This document shows, in pieces, positions 52,371 through 62,156 of a stretch of 64,000 bases of DNA. A model generated the notes under the pieces. The model saw only the letters and a program-made list of their open reading frames with translations, ran no database searches and was not told where the DNA came from. The stretch is from FEN-299 sp963717945 (GTDB lineage Bacteria; Acidobacteriota; Vicinamibacteria; Vicinamibacterales; Fen-181), in assembly GCA_963717945.1 (NCBI GenBank), contig CAVQXT010000007.1, positions 186,001 to 250,000 of the forward strand, written 5' to 3'. The translations under genes and the position numbers were made by a program. How positions within the stretch are numbered: position 1 is the stretch's first letter; every line of letters begins with the position of its first letter.

Positions 52371-55300
52371 ATGCGCCTGCAGAAGCTTCAGATTTCCGGA
52401 TTCAAGTCGTTCTCCGACCGTTCCGAACTCGCGTTCGACCGGGGCGTCACCGCCATCGTCGGCCCCAACGGGTGCGGCAAGAGCAACGTCGCCGACGCGA
52501 TCGTCTGGGTGCTGGGCGAACAGAGCGCGAAGAGCCTGCGCGGCGACCAGATGCAGGACGTGATCTTCAACGGCAGCGAGGCGCGGAAGGCGACGGGGGC
52601 GGCGGAAGTCCGGCTGATGCTGTCGGGCGTGACCTCGGCGAGCGAGAAGGTACGGCTGCCGCTCGAGGACGGCGAGGACGCCGAGCCGATCCTCGCACGC
52701 GACGTCGAAGTGACCCGGCGGCTCTACCGCTCGGGCGAAAGCGAATACCTGATCAACGGCGAGCTGGTGCGGCTGCGCGACGTGCACGAGCTCCTGATGG
52801 ACACCGGGCTCGGCGCCAAGGCCTACGCGATCATCGAGCAGGGGAAGATCGGGCAGATCCTCAGCACGCGCCCGACCGACCGGCGTCAGCTCATCGAAGA
52901 GGCGGCCGGCGTCACCAAGTACAAGGCCCGCCGGCGCGCCGCGGAGCTCAAGCTCGAAGCCTCGCAGCAGAACCTCACGCGCATCGACGACATCATCTTC
53001 GAGGTCGAGAAGCAGCGGTCCGCGCTCAAGCGGCAGGCGGCCAAGGCGCGGCGCTACAAGCGGCTGCGCGAGGAGCTGCGGCGCTGGGAGAAGGTGCTCT
53101 TCGCCCGGCGGTATCGCGCGCTGGCCGGCCAGCTTGACGCCGGCCGCGCTCGTCTCGCCGAGCGTCACGAATCGGCCGCCGTCGCGGCGGCCAGGCTCTC
53201 GACGGCCGAGGACCAGCTCGCCCGCACCCGGCTGGAGCTGGCGCAAGCCGAGGCCCACGCGAACACCGTTCGCGAGACGACGCACGTGCGGGAGCTGGAG
53301 ATCGATCGGCGACAGAACGCGGTCAGCTTCAACGAGCAGCAGCTGGCCGGCCTCGGCGCCCGCAGCCACGAGATCGCCGACGAACTGGCCGCGATCGAGG
53401 CCAGGCGGGGCCCGGCGCACCAGGCGCTGGCCGAGCGGCGCGAGGCCGCCGGGCAGGCCCAGCAGGCACGCGAGCAGGCGGCCGCCGTCCTCGCATCCGA
53501 CAGCGCGGCCTACGACGCCGCCTACGGCGCGCTCCAGTCGCTCGAGGCCGAGGTCGAAGAGAAGCGCCAGGCGGTCTACCTCACGCTCACCGCCATCAGC
53601 TCGCTCCAGCACGCCATCGAGAACGCGGAGTCCGCGCGCCTGAGGGTCGAGGACGAACTGGCGCGGCTCGACGCGGAGCGATCGGACGTGGACGTCGAGG
53701 ACCGCCGGCTGCGGGCCGAGTTCGAGGACGGGCGCCGCCAGGTGCTCGACGCCCAGTCCGCGCTCGAGGGGGTTCGCGCGACGGGCGAGGCCAGGCAGGC
53801 CGAGCTGGCCGAAGCGCGCGACGAGCAGGAGCAGCGACGCCAGGCGACGAGGACGCGCGAACAGGAGCTGGCCAGCGTGGAGGCCCGCCTGCAGTCGCTC
53901 GAGGAGCTCGAAGCAGCCCGCGCGCAGTACGGCGACGCCGCCCGCTTCCTGCTCGCCGACGGCGAGCAGCGGCTGCGCCACTTCGGCTCGCTGGCCGATC
54001 ATCTCGACGTCGAGCGCGGGTACGAGCGGGCGGTCGAGGCCTGCCTCGGCGACTTGCTGCAGCACGTGCTGGTCGCGAGCCACGACGAAGCGTCCCGCGG
54101 CCTGGCGATGATCCGCGAGCACAACGCCGGACGGTGCGGATTCCTCGTGGTCGGCGGCGACCTGCCAGCGACCGCCGTGCGGCCCGAGGCGCCGGCCGAG
54201 GGGCTGGTGCCGATGGCCTCGGTGGTGCGCGCCACCGGCGATCACGCGCGGTTCGTCGAGCAGGCGATCGGGCACGCGTGGATGGCCGGCTCGTTCGCGC
54301 AGGCGGTGTCGGCCTCGCTCGCGACCGACCTGCCCGTGGTCACGCCGGACGGCGACGTGCTGCGGGGCGCGCGCCTCGTCTACGGCGGCATGCGCGAGGA
54401 GTCGCGCGGCATCCTTTCGGCGAGGCGGGAGGTCCAGGAGCTGCGCGACCGTACGGTCGAGATCCGCGAGGCGCTGGGCCGGCTGGCCGAGCAGACGGCC
54501 GCCAGCGCGGCCGCCGTCGATCGGCTGTCGCAGGAGATCGCCGGCCTGGTGGCCGACGCCCACGAGCGCGAGAAGGAGATCGTCGGCCTCGAGGCGCTGG
54601 TGGCGAGGGCCGCCGAGAATCGCGAGCGCCTGGCGCTGAGGGCCGATGTGCTCGCGACCGAGCGCGCGCGGGCGCAGGAGGAGCGGCGGGCGCTCGAAGC
54701 CCGCGAGACCGAGGCGCGCGCGTCGGTGGTGCGCCAGGAGGACGTGCGGCGCGAGGCCGACGAGCGGCTGTCGGTCGCGCAGCGGCAGCTGGCCGACGCC
54801 CGCGAAGCCGCCGAGATCATCAGCCGCCGCGCCGCCGACGCGAGGGCCGCGCACGCCGGCCTCGTGGAACGAGCCACGGCGCTGGCGTCCGAGGTGACAC
54901 GCCAGCAGGAAGCCATCGAGGAACTCCAGTCCCGCTTCGCGGCCCGGCAGGAAGAGGCGAGCCAGAACGAGCAGCGGCGGGCTGAGCTGCGCCAGGCAAT
55001 CGAAGACGGCCAGCGTCAGCTCGATCAGGATCTGCAGGACCTCGAGACGCTCCGCCGCGAGGTCCACGCCGCCGACGAGCTGCTCTCCTCCCTCCACGTC
55101 CGCGGCAACGAGGAGGAGGCGGGAATCCGCGAGTTCCGGCGCGCGCTCGAGGAGGTTCGCGCCGAGGTGTCCGAGCTCGATCTCGCGCGGGTCACGGCCG
55201 AGTCCGACCTCGCCCACCTGGCCGCGACGTGCGTCGAGGCGGTCCAGGCCACGCTCGAGCAGGTGCTGGCCGAGGTGGAGGTGGCCGAGCGCGAGGGGCA

Positions 55301-56087
55301 GGCCGCCCCGGGGACCGCGATGGTCGAGGAGCCCGAGGAGGAAGCCGGTGAAGAGGGCGTCGAGGCCGAAGCGCCCGCCCCCGCCGAGGGCGCGCCCGGT
55401 GCGCCAGCCGAGGCCCCGGTCGTCGCGGCGGCCTCCGCGCCACCGGCGACGCCGGACGAGGCCATCGCCGACCTGAAGACCAAGATCGACCGCCTCGGCC
55501 CGGTCAACATGATGGCCATCGAGCAGTTCGACGAGCTCGAGAGCCGGCACACCTTCCTGACCGTGCAGCGCCAGGACCTCCGCGAGTCGATCGCCGCCAC
55601 CGGCCAGGCGATCAAGCAGATCGACGAGACCAGCAAGGAGCGCTTCCGCGAGGCGTTCGGCGTCATCAACGCCAACTTCCAGGAGACGTTCACCGTCCTG
55701 TTCGGCGGCGGCCGGGCCGGCCTCACGCTGATCGACGAGACCGACGTCCTCGAGAGCGGCATCGAGATCGTCGCCTCGCCTCCGGGCAAGCGTCTCCAGA
55801 GCGTCCAGCTGCTGTCGGGCGGCGAGAAGGCGCTGACGGCGATCGCGCTCATGTTCGCCATCTTCCGCTACAAGCCGAGCCCCTTCTGCGTGCTCGACGA
55901 GATCGACGCCCCGCTCGACGACGCCAACATCGGGCGGTTCATCGAGATCCTCAAGCAGATGCAGCAACAGACGCAGTTCATCATCATCACCCACAGCCGC
56001 AAGACGATGGAGATTGCCGACCGGCTCTACGGGGTGACGATGGAGGAGCCGGGCGTGTCGAAGCTGATCTCGGTCAAGCTCAACTAG
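52371..56087 (+). CDS. smc: Chromosome segregation ATPase SMC
   Basis: A 1238-residue SMC protein. The N-terminal head has Walker A GPNGCGKSN (residues 32-40) and GEQSAKSLRG. Two coiled-coil arms flank a hinge around residues 510-660. The C-terminal head has the signature LLSGGEKALTAIAL and Walker B FCVLDEIDAPLDDAN. SMC with ScpAB organises and segregates the chromosome. An acidic, Pro/Ala-rich insertion of about 55 residues (about 976-1030) interrupts the coiled coil just before the conserved LGPVNMMAIEQF segment. Confidence 0.97.
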   Translation: MRLQKLQISGFKSFSDRSELAFDRGVTAIVGPNGCGKSNVADAIVWVLGEQSAKSLRGDQMQDVIFNGSEARKATGAAEVRLMLSGVTSASEKVRLPLEDGEDAEPILARDVEVTRRLYRSGESEYLINGELVRLRDVHELLMDTGLGAKAYAIIEQGKIGQILSTRPTDRRQLIEEAAGVTKYKARRRAAELKLEASQQNLTRIDDIIFEVEKQRSALKRQAAKARRYKRLREELRRWEKVLFARRYRALAGQLDAGRARLAERHESAAVAAARLSTAEDQLARTRLELAQAEAHANTVRETTHVRELEIDRRQNAVSFNEQQLAGLGARSHEIADELAAIEARRGPAHQALAERREAAGQAQQAREQAAAVLASDSAAYDAAYGALQSLEAEVEEKRQAVYLTLTAISSLQHAIENAESARLRVEDELARLDAERSDVDVEDRRLRAEFEDGRRQVLDAQSALEGVRATGEARQAELAEARDEQEQRRQATRTREQELASVEARLQSLEELEAARAQYGDAARFLLADGEQRLRHFGSLADHLDVERGYERAVEACLGDLLQHVLVASHDEASRGLAMIREHNAGRCGFLVVGGDLPATAVRPEAPAEGLVPMASVVRATGDHARFVEQAIGHAWMAGSFAQAVSASLATDLPVVTPDGDVLRGARLVYGGMREESRGILSARREVQELRDRTVEIREALGRLAEQTAASAAAVDRLSQEIAGLVADAHEREKEIVGLEALVARAAENRERLALRADVLATERARAQEERRALEARETEARASVVRQEDVRREADERLSVAQRQLADAREAAEIISRRAADARAAHAGLVERATALASEVTRQQEAIEELQSRFAARQEEASQNEQRRAELRQAIEDGQRQLDQDLQDLETLRREVHAADELLSSLHVRGNEEEAGIREFRRALEEVRAEVSELDLARVTAESDLAHLAATCVEAVQATLEQVLAEVEVAEREGQAAPGTAMVEEPEEEAGEEGVEAEAPAPAEGAPGAPAEAPVVAAASAPPATPDEAIADLKTKIDRLGPVNMMAIEQFDELESRHTFLTVQRQDLRESIAATGQAIKQIDETSKERFREAFGVINANFQETFTVLFGGGRAGLTLIDETDVLESGIEIVASPPGKRLQSVQLLSGGEKALTAIALMFAIFRYKPSPFCVLDEIDAPLDDANIGRFIEILKQMQQQTQFIIITHSRKTMEIADRLYGVTMEEPGVSKLISVKLN

Positions 56088-56096
56088 CGCTATTCA

Positions 56097-56158
56097 TGGA
56101 TCGGGACGAATTTCAATTTCTGCCAGGGATCGCAGAAATTGAAATTCGTCCCGATCCA
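56097..56158. terminator. 27-bp hairpin with GGGACGAATTTCA core downstream of smc
   Basis: TGGATCGGGACGAATTTCAA (continuing TTTCTGC) at 56097-56123 is the exact reverse complement of 56132-56158, with loop CAGGGATC. The outer core GATCGGGACGAATTTCA is identical to the hairpin at 13384-13432, but the inner stem and loop differ. It lies 10 bp after the smc stop and could end smc transcription. Confidence 0.75.
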
Positions 56159-56211
56159 ATCAACGAACCCGGCTGGGCTTGCGGACGTATATTCCTGCAG
56201 GAGGGGTTCTC

Positions 56212-57010
56212 ATGTACGCCAGGGCATCGATGGGGAACGTCGCCCGCCTGCTGGCCGTCGCCGCCGCGGCGACGGCTCTCGCCGCCTGCGACATCGTCGT
56301 CAGCAGTCTCGACGTGAAGGGCCGGGCCACCGACCAGTGGACCAGGACCTACCAGGTCGCGCCGACCGCCGAGATCGAGATCACCAACGCCAACGGCGGG
56401 ATCGACGTGACCGGCGGAACCGGCAGCCAGGTCGAGGTCGTCGCCGAGCGGGCGGCGCGAGGGATGACCGACGAGGACGCGAAGAAGCTGCTCGGGCAGG
56501 TGCAGGCGGTCGAGGACTCGACCCCGGCCAAACTGCGCCTCGAGATGAAGGCGCCGGCAGGCGAGTCGGGCCACCTCGAGGTGAAGTACCACGTGAAGGC
56601 GCCGGCCGGCATCAGCGTGCGGCTGCGGACGGCGAATGGCGAGATCTCGGTGATACAGCTGACCGGCGCGGTCAACGCCGAGGTCACCAACGGGTCGGTC
56701 CGGGGACGCGAACTGGGCGGCGCGGTGGACGCGTCGACGACCAACGGCACCGTACAGGCTCGACATGACGGCGGTGGCGCCGGGGGGAATCAGGGCGGAG
56801 ACGGTGAACGGCGCCGTTGACCTGACCATCCCGGCTGGTGCCCAGGCCGACGTGGACGCCAACTGCGTCAACGGCCGGGTCGCCGTCAACGGCTTGAAGC
56901 TCGACGGCCCCGAGGCGACGCGCCGGCACGCCGGCGGACGGCTGAACGGCGGCGGGCCGAGGATCGCGCTCGAAACGACCAACGGCGGGGTTCGGATCAC
57001 AGGGAAGTGA
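56212..57010 (+). pseudogene. DUF4097-like lipoprotein, frameshifted
   Basis: It begins MYARASMGNVARLLAVAAAA with lipobox LAAC at the end of the signal peptide. The beta-strand repeats (ITNANGGIDVTGGTGSQVEV, LRTANGEISVIQLTGAVNAE, TTNGTVQ) are typical of the DUF4097 right-handed beta fold. The frame breaks at about 56760 where CAGGCTCGACATG has one base more than the expected CAGGTCGACATG. Read with that base removed, VQVDMTAVAPGGIRAETVNG continues to RITGK at 57010. It is a one-base frameshift or a sequencing error. The M48 gene start overlaps its end. Confidence 0.82.
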
Positions 57011-58134
57011 ACGAAGACAGGGCTGCCAGGTACCACCGGCTCGGGCGCCGCGCAGCCATCGTCTCCACGGTGTGGAGCGCGGGGCTCCTGCTGGCCCTGA
57101 CGGTTCCGCCCGTGTCCTTGCGGCTGCGTGCCGTTGCCGAGGCCGCGGTCGGACTTGTGCCGGCGCCGCTTCGCCCGACGGCGACGGTCCTCGCCTTCGT
57201 GACCCTCCTCGGCGCGGCGCACGAGGTCGGCGCGCTGCCGATCGACTTCTTCCATTCCTTCGTTCTCGAGCATCGTTACGGCCTTTCCACGGAGCGGCTC
57301 CGCCACTGGGCGCTCGACCGTCTGAAGGCGGCGGGCCTCGGCGTGCTGCTCACCTTCGCGGCGGCCGCCTGCCTCTACCTCGCCATTTGGCATTTCCCCG
57401 GCTGGTGGTGGGCCGTCGTCGCGGCCGGCTATGCGGTCGTGGTGGTGGTGCTGACCGGGCTGGCGCCGGTCGTGCTGCTGCCGATCTTCTTCACGTTCCG
57501 CCCGCTCGGACGGCCGGAGCTCAGGGACCGGCTGATCGCGCTCTCGCGCCGCGCCGGCGTCGCGGTGAGCGACGCGTGCGAGTGGCGGGTCAGCGACCGG
57601 ACGAAGAAGGCGAACGCCGCCCTCACCGGCCTGGGCCGCACGCGCCGGATCATCGTGTCCGACACGCTGCTCTCCCGCCATTCCGACGACGAGGTGGAAG
57701 GGATCCTCGCGCACGAACTGGGGCACCTCGTGCGCCATGACGTCTGGCGGGGGATGGCGTGGCACACGCTCATCACCGCGCTCGGCCTGCTTGTCGCCAG
57801 CCGCGCGCTGGCCGCGCTCGTGGCTCCCCTCGGGTGGTCTGGCGCCGGCGACGTCGCCGGGCTCCCGGCCCTGCTGCTCGTGATCGGCGCGGTGTCAACG
57901 GCGCTGCGGCCGCTTTCCAACGCCTTCTCGCGGAGGATGGAGCGGGCGGCCGATCGCTTCGCGATCGAGCTGACGGGAAACCCCGAGGCGTTCGCGAGCG
58001 CCATCGAGCGGCTCGGGACGCAGAACCTCACCGAGGAGCGCCCGCCCCTCCTGGCGCGCTGGTTCTTCTACACCCACCCGCCCGTCGCCGAGCGGATCGC
58101 CGCCGCCCGGACGAGAGGTGGAGCCGCCCGCTAA
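57007..58134 (+). CDS. M48 family (Ste24-like) membrane metalloprotease
   Basis: The GTG at 57007 gives 375 residues. An N-terminal set of four to five TM helices precedes the zinc motif H236ELGH240 (VEGILAHELGHLVRHD). The third ligand is in RMERAADRFAIELTGN. The EHRYGLSTERLRHW segment is typical of the CAAX prenyl protease/Ste24 branch. In bacteria these proteins act in membrane protein quality control. The start overlaps the lipoprotein gene by 4 nt. Confidence 0.93.
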   Translation: MNEDRAARYHRLGRRAAIVSTVWSAGLLLALTVPPVSLRLRAVAEAAVGLVPAPLRPTATVLAFVTLLGAAHEVGALPIDFFHSFVLEHRYGLSTERLRHWALDRLKAAGLGVLLTFAAAACLYLAIWHFPGWWWAVVAAGYAVVVVVLTGLAPVVLLPIFFTFRPLGRPELRDRLIALSRRAGVAVSDACEWRVSDRTKKANAALTGLGRTRRIIVSDTLLSRHSDDEVEGILAHELGHLVRHDVWRGMAWHTLITALGLLVASRALAALVAPLGWSGAGDVAGLPALLLVIGAVSTALRPLSNAFSRRMERAADRFAIELTGNPEAFASAIERLGTQNLTEERPPLLARWFFYTHPPVAERIAAARTRGGAAR

Positions 58135-58235
58135 GACCGTGTTCCATGCAGCGACCGCGGGCAGGGGCCGATAGTACGTAGAGGGCCACGTTTCGACGCG
58201 GGCCGGACTCACGTTCAACGCTCGCAGCGACGATC

Positions 58236-60239
58236 ATGCTGGGACTCGAACTCTTTCTCCTCTTCACAGGGCTCTCCGCCTGGCGCGTCACGGCCGTACT
58301 GGCGTTGCGGCAGCCGGTACCCCTAACAGGCTGCGAACGCGCGAGCTGGCTGGGTGTAATCTGGCTCGCCCTCTGGGTCGCCCAGGGCTGGTTCCTCGCG
58401 GTGATCGGCTGGTTCAGGCCGGGCGCGCTCTTGTCAGCATCCGCCGTCCTGTGTGCGCTCGTGATGGGGACAGCGTGGTCGGCGGTTCCGCGCCGATCGG
58501 CGCGATGGGATCTGGCGTCTCTCAAGTCTCCCGTCAGCCTGGCGGTCGTCTTCGCGCTGGGGCTCGTCGTCCTCTGGCTGGTCTATTCCAGCGCCGCGCT
58601 GGCGGTCATCCCGATATGCAACCACGACGCCCTCTCCTACCATTTCCCCAAGGCGGCGTGGCTCGCGACTACCGGGAAGTTCGGGTTGTACGCCTCGCAA
58701 GACCTGCGGGTGACGTACTTCCCCGGCAACTACGAGCTGCTGGCTGCGACGCTTCTAGCTTTCCTGCATTCTGATACCTCGACCGGCTGGATCACGTCGG
58801 CCACGCTGCTTCTCTACTTGTCGACCAGCTTCGTGCTCTTCAGAAGGACGTGGAAGGGCCCGGTGACGGCGGCGCTCGCTCTACCGATGCTGCTGGCGAG
58901 TCCAGTGCTGCTCCTTCACACGACCGCGCACAAGAACGACATCCTCATGAGTGTTCTGGCCCTCAACGCCCTCGTCTGGCTCGGCCGATGGGCCGTGCGC
59001 GGCGAGTCCGGGGCCGGGATCCTGGGGGTCGTTTCGGTGGCCCTCGGGCTGGGCACCAAGTTCCACGGTCTATTCCTCGTCCCCGTATCTGGCTTCCTTC
59101 TATGGCGGGCATGGCGCAGCGGCGTCTGGAGACCGCGGGCGCACGCGGTAGTGCTCCAGTGCGTGTTTGTGACCGTGGCGTTCGTGCTGCTCGGCGGCGT
59201 TCAATACATCGCGAACATCGTCAGTACCGGAAGAGTGATGGGCATCGAGCAGATCTCGACACCCAATGCCATGAACACCGTGGCTTACCCTGCGTATTGG
59301 CAGGTGCCGCGGTTCATCTGGATGTTTCTGGCGGCGCCGGTGTTGACCGCCGGCCAGTTCTTTCGGGTGCCCTGGAACGGGGAAACGTGGTTCTGGCCGG
59401 CCTACGAGTTGTATTTCTCGCACTACGGCCTCCACGTGTCTCTGCTGATTCTGCTCCTGCCGCTGGCTGTGCACTATGCGAGACGACGACTTGACCCGGC
59501 CGCCCGGGCCGAACTCACGATCGTGTCGATTGCGACTCTGATTCTGGTTACGCTGAACGTACTCATTGGACTCAGGCCTTACGGGAGCTTCGCGTTCATT
59601 CCTCGGTTTCTCCTTTTCGCACTGCCTGTGCTGCTGGCCTGGACGTGGTGCCCCTTGATCGAGCATTTCACCGCGGTTCGCCGGGCGGTGTGGGTACCTC
59701 TCGCGGCGTCCCTGGCGATACCCCTGGTCTACATGGGAATCACCGTTCAGAAGGACGGGTTCACTCCGTACCGCTACGTCGAGCGGCTCTGGCTTCACCC
59801 GGAGCAGCGTCGTGTCATCTATCACACCAGCTGGCGCGCCGAGCAAGTGGTTGACCGCGTCGCGCAGCCGAATGCGACCGTCGCCACCGACAGCGGCTAC
59901 GACGGGTGGACCTACCCTCTTTTCGGCGCGAGATTGTCCCGTCGTGTCGAGGTGATTCCCGATGGCGACGGGCCTTACGTCCCGGGTCCCGAAGTCGAAT
60001 GGGTCGCCATCGACCACGCATTCCCGATCATCTGGGGGAACGCAGATTTTCAGAGCATGTCGCAGGCTTCACGCTACCTCGACCGGGGGCAGCTGACCGC
60101 GAAGGACCTCAGGGTCTATCGAAGCCTGGTCGGCAACCGTGAATTCGAGCGGGTCTATTTCGTGCCCCAATTCTTCCAGGCGGTCTTTCATCGTATCAGG
60201 CCCCCGTCTGCGCTGGTCGCACCCGGGCCGAAGAGATGA
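58236..60239 (+). CDS. GT-C-fold-like multi-pass membrane protein
   Basis: A 667-residue protein with about 13 TM helices. A first periplasmic loop motif CNHDALSYHFPKAAWLATTG has the acidic residue and aromatic pattern of GT-C glycosyltransferases (PMT/ArnT-like). A C-terminal soluble domain of about 130 residues follows. It would use a polyprenyl-phosphate sugar donor. The acceptor is unknown. The GT2 gene on the opposite strand nearby could make such donors. GC content here is slightly lower than in neighbours. Confidence 0.72.
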   Translation: MLGLELFLLFTGLSAWRVTAVLALRQPVPLTGCERASWLGVIWLALWVAQGWFLAVIGWFRPGALLSASAVLCALVMGTAWSAVPRRSARWDLASLKSPVSLAVVFALGLVVLWLVYSSAALAVIPICNHDALSYHFPKAAWLATTGKFGLYASQDLRVTYFPGNYELLAATLLAFLHSDTSTGWITSATLLLYLSTSFVLFRRTWKGPVTAALALPMLLASPVLLLHTTAHKNDILMSVLALNALVWLGRWAVRGESGAGILGVVSVALGLGTKFHGLFLVPVSGFLLWRAWRSGVWRPRAHAVVLQCVFVTVAFVLLGGVQYIANIVSTGRVMGIEQISTPNAMNTVAYPAYWQVPRFIWMFLAAPVLTAGQFFRVPWNGETWFWPAYELYFSHYGLHVSLLILLLPLAVHYARRRLDPAARAELTIVSIATLILVTLNVLIGLRPYGSFAFIPRFLLFALPVLLAWTWCPLIEHFTAVRRAVWVPLAASLAIPLVYMGITVQKDGFTPYRYVERLWLHPEQRRVIYHTSWRAEQVVDRVAQPNATVATDSGYDGWTYPLFGARLSRRVEVIPDGDGPYVPGPEVEWVAIDHAFPIIWGNADFQSMSQASRYLDRGQLTAKDLRVYRSLVGNREFERVYFVPQFFQAVFHRIRPPSALVAPGPKR

Positions 60240-60406
60240 CCACCGACGCACCCGGCTCGTGGCCGGAAACGCTGTGGGGCTCTCGCTGGGCGGTGGTCGT
60301 CGCCAGGGCTGGGCGCTGTGGCCCGACGGGGGCCCTGGTGCCGCGATGAAAGCTCCGGCGCGAACGCGCCGATCGAGCGGCGTCAGGCTCGAGGCGGAAC
60401 GGCGAG

Positions 60407-61261
60407 TCAATCCGCCACGCCGTAACGGACGATGCACCACAGGGCCTTCAGGCCGTCGAGCCACCCTATTTTCTTCCCTTCCGCGTACGTGCGGCCCGAG
60501 TAGCTGATGGACATCTCGTAGACGCGCCAATTTCAGCGGGCGATCTTCACGGTAATCTCGGGCTCGAAGCCGAACCGATCCTGCTTCAAGGTCGGGAGGA
60601 TCTCCGCCAGCAGTGTCCGGCGGAACATCTTGTAGCACGTCTCCATGTCGGTCAGGTTCAGGTTACTGAAGCAGTTCGAGAGTGTCGAGAGGCACTGGTT
60701 CCCGAGGTAATGCCAGTAGTACAGCACTCGATGGGCGTGGTCGCCGAGGAATCGGCTGCCAAATACCGCATCGGCCTGGCCGCTGAGAATGGGCTGCAAG
60801 AGCCTGGGAAACTCAGCCGGGTCGTATTCGAGGTCCGCATCCTGCACCACCACGACGTCGCCAGTCGCTTTCGCAAAGCCGGTCCGCACGGCTGCTCCCT
60901 TCCCACGATTCTCGGAGTGGGTGACCAACTCGAACCGGTTGTGGTCATCTCCGAATTCGGCCGGCAGGCCCTGCATGATCTCTCGCGAGCGATCGCGGCT
61001 GCGGTCGTCGACCAAGATGATTTCCTTGTGGACAGGCACAGACGCGACCCGTCTCACGATTTCACGCAGCGTCGCTTCCTCGTTGTACACGGGGATGACG
61101 ACCGACAGGACGAAGTCGGATGGGATCTCGTAGAAGCCGAGCATCCGGCAGGCGTGCTCGCCAAGCAGGTGCTTGAGCGACGAATACCATTCGCGAGAAT
61201 AGGGGTTGTTGTCGTCTGACGGCTGACCGTCTACTGCCGGGGTCATTGTGGCTCCTGCCAT
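60407..61261 (-). pseudogene. GT2 glycosyltransferase (DPM1-like) with in-frame UGA
   Basis: Starts at 61261 (or ATG 61246). The GT-A domain has VVIPVYNEEATLREIVRR, LVDDRSRDRSREIM, HSENRGKGAAVRTGF and the catalytic QDADLEYDP. After EPEITVKIAR comes TGA (60533-60535), then in the same frame NWRVYEMSISYSGRTYAEGK and KIGWLDGLKALWCIVRYGVA to a TGA at 60407-60409. The continuation is the normal family C-terminus, so CGA/CGN probably changed to TGA. The upstream 242-residue part is largely complete. It should transfer sugar from a nucleotide to polyprenyl phosphate. Confidence 0.85.
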
Positions 61262-61419
61262 TGCGAAGTCAGATGCGTCCTGGCGGGTTCACGCCAGTCT
61301 GTATCATCGGCCGCGGTCGTCTCGGGCATCAGGACCGGCGCCAGAAATACCGGGGGGCTTCTCCTCGGGCCGGCAACGGGACGGCAGACCGGCGGCCGAA
61401 GGAGAAAGTGGGCTGAACC

Positions 61420-62109
61420 TCAACCGCAGGCGTCGCCTTCCCACGCCTCGCGGCCCTCTTTAATCAGGAAGTAGACGATCGCGAGAGAGGCGACCGAGTC
61501 GATCCACCAGGCGCCGATGGCGAATTCGGCCGCCAGGCCGATCACCACGACGAGCGACAGCCAGCCGCAGGTGATGCTCTCGACGGCGTCGGCGCGCAGC
61601 GCCCGGCTGCCGAGTTGCCCGGCGACCCTGAGCTTGCGGCGCGCCAGGACATACATGATCGGAATGGCCGCGACGGTGAGGGCCAGGCCCGCCAGGGAGA
61701 ACTCGGCTCCCTGGCGCCGCCAGAGGCTGAAGGCAGCCCCGGCCACGACGTAGGCCGCCAGGGCGAACAGCAACGCCCCGCCAATCCGGCTCGCGGTGCG
61801 CTCCGCAGTCTCGGAGACGGCCCGGCCGTGACGCAGTTCGACGGACAATCTCCACAGGAGCAGGCCCGCCGACGCGAGTTCGATGACGCTGTCAATTCCG
61901 AAGGCCAAAAGCAGGAGGCTGCGAGCGGCAATGCCGGCGCCGATGGCCACAGCGGCCTCGATGACCATCCAGGCGACGGTGAGCCACTCGAGTTCGAACG
62001 CGGTGCGGATAAGAGCACCGCGTTCGAACTCGAGGGCTTCCGGCTTCGGGCCCCCGGCTTCGGGCGGTGTCACGGCTGTCACGGTGAACTCCCGGCCATC
62101 TCCAAACAC
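61420..62109 (-). CDS. CDF-like cation efflux membrane protein
   Basis: A 229-residue protein with six TM helices. It has the CDF pattern in TM2 (SLLLLAFGIDSVIELASAGL) and TM5 (SRALRADAVESITCGWLSLV), where acidic residues form the metal site. A cytosolic C-terminal domain is absent, so it is a short form. The first 40 residues are not conserved and contain a perfect 20-bp inverted repeat (61987-62034) in the DNA. The true start may lie nearer the first TM helix. Confidence 0.82.
   Translation of the reverse strand: MFGDGREFTVTAVTPPEAGGPKPEALEFERGALIRTAFELEWLTVAWMVIEAAVAIGAGIAARSLLLLAFGIDSVIELASAGLLLWRLSVELRHGRAVSETAERTASRIGGALLFALAAYVVAGAAFSLWRRQGAEFSLAGLALTVAAIPIMYVLARRKLRVAGQLGSRALRADAVESITCGWLSLVVVIGLAAEFAIGAWWIDSVASLAIVYFLIKEGREAWEGDACG
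61987..62034. repeat. Perfect 20-bp inverted repeat in the CDF gene 5' end
   Basis: CTCGAGTTCGAACGCGGTGC (61987-62006) is the exact reverse complement of 62015-62034, with loop GGATAAGA. It lies within the reading frame, encoding ALEFERGALIRTAFELEW just before TM1. It may be a palindromic insertion or an mRNA hairpin at the translation start. Confidence 0.8.
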
Positions 62110-62156
62110 GAAGGGCGGGCTCGAAAGCCCGCCCCAGTGGTATCGTCGTGCGGCCC

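Noticed and set aside
56096..56317. Short open frame starting in the hairpin after smc
   Set aside because: Its first residues merely translate the palindrome, and it overlaps the lipoprotein signal peptide in another frame.
60533..60535. Selenocysteine codon in the GT2 gene
   Set aside because: The position corresponds to a basic residue in relatives rather than a catalytic cysteine, and no SECIS-like reason is evident. Mutation or read error is simpler.
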